Shown in pieces: positions 13,463-14,777 of a DNA stretch of 14,777 bases. The DNA is taken from NCBI GenBank assembly GCA_946623365.1, contig CAMORE010000044.1, forward strand, positions 1 to 14,777, read 5' to 3'. Origin of the DNA: an uncultured Acinetobacter sp. GTDB lineage: Bacteria; Cyanobacteriota; Vampirovibrionia; Gastranaerophilales; Gastranaerophilaceae. The position numbers and the translations under genes are program-made. The notes under the pieces are model-generated. The model was not told the origin of the DNA. It made no database searches and saw only the letters and a list, made by a program, of their open reading frames with translations. Each line of letters opens with the position of its first letter. Position 1 is the stretch's first letter.

Positions 13463-14101
13463 ATGGATAGCGCATTACAAAATATGAATCCGGTTTTACA
13501 ACTGCTTACGGTAATGACATTATTTTCACTGTTACCGTTTGTATTTTGCTGTATGACGTGTTTTTTAAGATTTACAATAGTTTTTTCATTATTGAAAACA
13601 GCAATGGGTGTTCAAGTTCCGCCTGCAATTGTTACAATCGGTTTATGTATGATTTTAACTTTTTACACAATGGGAAACGTTTTTCAACAATGCTATGAAC
13701 AGGGTTCTATTCCGTATCAAAAAAATCAGAATTTAATTATGGCTGTTGATGCAGGGTCTAAACCGTTGAAAGAGTTTATGTTAAAACAAACAAGGGAAAA
13801 CGATTTGGCTTTTTTTGTGCAGCTAAAGCATAAAACTCCGCCAAAGAGTCCTGACAGTTTGACAATTTGGGAAGTAGCTCCCGCATATATTCTTAGCGAA
13901 CTAAAAACAGCATTTGAAATAGGTTTTGTAGTTTTTGTTCCGTTTATTGTATTAGACCTTGTAGTTGCAAACATTCTTCTTGCACTTGGTATGTTCATGT
14001 TATCTCCGACAATTATTTCTCTTCCGTTTAAACTTTTAATATTCATAGCAGTTGACGGTTGGGCACTGATAGTTCAAGGGCTGGTACAAAGTTATAATTA
14101 A
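13463..14101 (+). CDS. fliP: Flagellar type III export gate protein FliP
   Basis: FliP forms the pentameric core of the FliPQR export gate in the inner membrane. Family blocks are LLTVMTLFSLLPFVFCCMTCFLRFTIV (14-40), MGVQVPPAIVTIGLCMILTFYTM (48-70), PLKEFMLKQT (101-110), PAYILSELKTAFEIGFVVFVPFIVLDLVVANILLALGMFML (140-180) and ISLPFKLLIFIAVDGWALI (185-203). It is 212 residues with no cleavable signal peptide, shorter than E. coli FliP (245) and closer in length to injectisome SctR. The Met-rich gasket before SPT is ALGMFML. AAAGGA precedes the ATG. fliO before and fliQ after support the flagellar assignment. Confidence 0.94.
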   Translation: MDSALQNMNPVLQLLTVMTLFSLLPFVFCCMTCFLRFTIVFSLLKTAMGVQVPPAIVTIGLCMILTFYTMGNVFQQCYEQGSIPYQKNQNLIMAVDAGSKPLKEFMLKQTRENDLAFFVQLKHKTPPKSPDSLTIWEVAPAYILSELKTAFEIGFVVFVPFIVLDLVVANILLALGMFMLSPTIISLPFKLLIFIAVDGWALIVQGLVQSYN

Positions 14102-14102
14102 A

Positions 14103-14118
14103 GTGAGCAGGTGATTTA
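14103..14118 (+). repeat. Two 8-nt GTGA units after fliP
   Basis: GTGAGCAG and GTGATTTA follow the fliP stop with one base between. They match the five-unit tract found after fliQ (GTGAGCAGGTGA against GTGAGCAAGTGA, 11 of 12). The rest of the 55-nt fliP-fliQ gap carries the AAAGGAC ribosome-binding site of fliQ. Confidence 0.5.
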
Positions 14119-14156
14119 AAACTCTCTTATTCACTAATAAAAAAGGACAAAATAAA

Positions 14157-14648
14157 ATGATAGAAGCACTTACAGAATATTTAGCAAAAGGTTTTATGAC
14201 AATGTTGTCAATATCAATGCCTTGCGTACTGACGGCAGCATCAATCGGCTTGGTTGTCGGTATTTTACAAGCCGTAACTCAAGTTCAAGAACAAACGATT
14301 GCAGCGGCACCTAAGATATTTATGGTATTTTTGGTCATCGTAATCGGAGGAATGGGATTTATTAAATTGCTGACAAATCTTTTTGTTGAAGGTATGAACC
14401 TTGCTTTTAATGCTGTTCCAAAAGAAGATGCTTTTGTTTTGCCTTCTGATTATTACAAATACACAACACCTTTTCAGGGAGAGATGAATGACAAATTTAA
14501 AGATGTTCCGAATGTAAAAGATGCAATGAAAAATCCGGGTAAAATTCCATATTTGAACAATGCTCAAAAAATGAAATACGGTACTGCTCCAAAAGCTCCT
14601 ATGCCAAAAGGAAATTTTGTGGAAATCAATAAAATGTTGGGAAGGTGA
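14157..14648 (+). CDS. fliQ: Flagellar export gate protein FliQ with long C-terminal extension
   Basis: FliQ wraps around the FliP ring as a two-helix hairpin. Residues 1-87 are a complete FliQ: MIEALTEYLAKGFMTML, the conserved GLVVGILQAVTQVQEQTIAAAPKI (31-54), and a second helix (55-78). Normal FliQ ends near residue 88. Here a further 75 residues follow, rich in Pro, Lys, Met and Asn with no membrane segment (PKEDAFVLPSDYYKYTTPFQ... to NKMLGR). The extension is in frame with no stop or frameshift, and codon use does not change, so it appears to be a real addition. AAAGGAC precedes the ATG. fliR, the next expected gene, is not in the window. Confidence 0.9.
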   Translation: MIEALTEYLAKGFMTMLSISMPCVLTAASIGLVVGILQAVTQVQEQTIAAAPKIFMVFLVIVIGGMGFIKLLTNLFVEGMNLAFNAVPKEDAFVLPSDYYKYTTPFQGEMNDKFKDVPNVKDAMKNPGKIPYLNNAQKMKYGTAPKAPMPKGNFVEINKMLGR

Positions 14649-14684
14649 GCAAGTGAACAGGTGAACAGGTGATTAAGTGATTGA
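14645..14684 (+). repeat. Phased 8-nt tandem repeat, five units, at the end of fliQ
   Basis: Five consecutive octamers, in exact phase: GTGAGCAA, GTGAACAG, GTGAACAG, GTGATTAA, GTGATTGA. All begin GTGA, and the variable half changes by transitions or short swaps. The first unit contains the fliQ stop codon. A two-unit version follows fliP. Confidence 0.75.
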
Positions 14685-14688
14685 GACA

Positions 14689-14710
14689 GTAGGTTGGGTG
14701 AAACCCAACA
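14689..14710 (+). repeat. REP-like hairpin copy 1 (GTAG + GTTGGGT palindrome)
   Basis: GTAG stands at 14689-14692, followed directly by a 7-bp stem: GTTGGGT (14693-14699), loop GAA, ACCCAAC (14703-14709). A GTAG tetranucleotide 5' of a short GC-rich palindrome is the architecture of REP sequences mobilised by RAYT (Y1) transposases. Confidence 0.7.
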
Positions 14711-14727
14711 ATAAATTAACAAAGATA

Positions 14728-14749
14728 GTAGGTTGGGTGCAACCCAACA
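14728..14749 (+). repeat. REP-like hairpin copy 2
   Basis: The same unit as copy 1, with GTAG at 14728-14731, stem GTTGGGT/ACCCAAC and loop GCA instead of GAA. It is separated from copy 1 by 17 AT-rich nt. The orientation is identical. No T-run follows, so it is not a standard terminator. Confidence 0.7.
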
Positions 14750-14762
14750 AACATAAAAGAAC

Positions 14763-14777
14763 GTAGGTGGGTGAAAC
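14763..14777 (+). repeat. REP-like hairpin copy 3, cut by the window end
   Basis: GTAG followed by GTGGGT-GAA-AC; the left arm lacks one T compared with copies 1 and 2, and the right arm is lost at the window edge. The spacing from copy 2 is 13 nt. It shows that the array continues beyond this window. Confidence 0.55.

Noticed and set aside
13726..14046. Open minus-strand frame of 106 codons opposite fliP
   Set aside because: It is a shadow of the strongly conserved FliP sequence with no start signal of its own.
14689..14777. CRISPR-like array at the window end
   Set aside because: The repeats are self-complementary with spacers of only 13-17 AT-rich nt and no cas gene; the REP-type GTAG hairpin explains them better.

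Overview
The window is AT-rich (by eye roughly one third G+C) and reads as ordinary, densely packed bacterial chromosome. There are fifteen full-length protein genes on both strands, plus one probable internal translation product. No rRNA, tRNA, insertion sequence, phage gene or CRISPR array is visible. The gene set fits a Gram-negative-type, deeply branching lineage. A non-photosynthetic relative of cyanobacteria (Melainabacteria/Vampirovibrionia, such as Gastranaerophilales) is my best guess. The basis is NrtR-type regulation of NAD genes, nadD-yqeK linkage, a CtpA-type protease, fliO/P/Q flagellar export genes, an uncharacterised protein with a short 'SFRAK' N-terminus, and GTAG-headed hairpin repeats. 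This assignment is inference from gene content, not a database match.

Layout. Positions 1-290 hold no gene but carry two perfect inverted repeats and a probable promoter. Plus-strand ctpA (exported processing protease) runs into recJ (single-strand DNA exonuclease) with an unusually long 82-nt out-of-frame overlap. A minus-strand block follows: glmU (UDP-GlcNAc synthesis), a YhcC/YtqA-type radical SAM protein, and an uncharacterised protein whose stop overlaps the recJ stop. Divergently from glmU run rsmH (16S rRNA methyltransferase) and an FtsL-like membrane coiled-coil protein, a remnant of the usual division and cell-wall cluster. Next come ndk under a near-consensus promoter, then nrtR-like, secG, nadD and yqeK, a small NAD/nucleotide cluster with a palindromic candidate operator in front of the regulator.

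The right end is a flagellar (type III export) cluster. It has one protein with a FliM-like front half and two SpoA domains, then fliO, fliP and fliQ; fliR would be expected beyond the edge. The most interesting signal is inside the SpoA gene. A strong GGAGG site sits 5 nt before an in-frame ATG placed exactly between the two SpoA domains, so the gene probably also makes a free 118-residue FliN-like protein. Injectisome sctQ genes are known to do this. FliQ carries an extra C-terminal tail of about 75 residues. The gaps after fliP and fliQ contain phased 8-nt tandem repeats, and the end of the window has three REP-like hairpins headed by GTAG.

Two genes, rsmH and nadD, have a -10-like box almost touching the ATG and no Shine-Dalgarno sequence, so they may be read from leaderless mRNAs.
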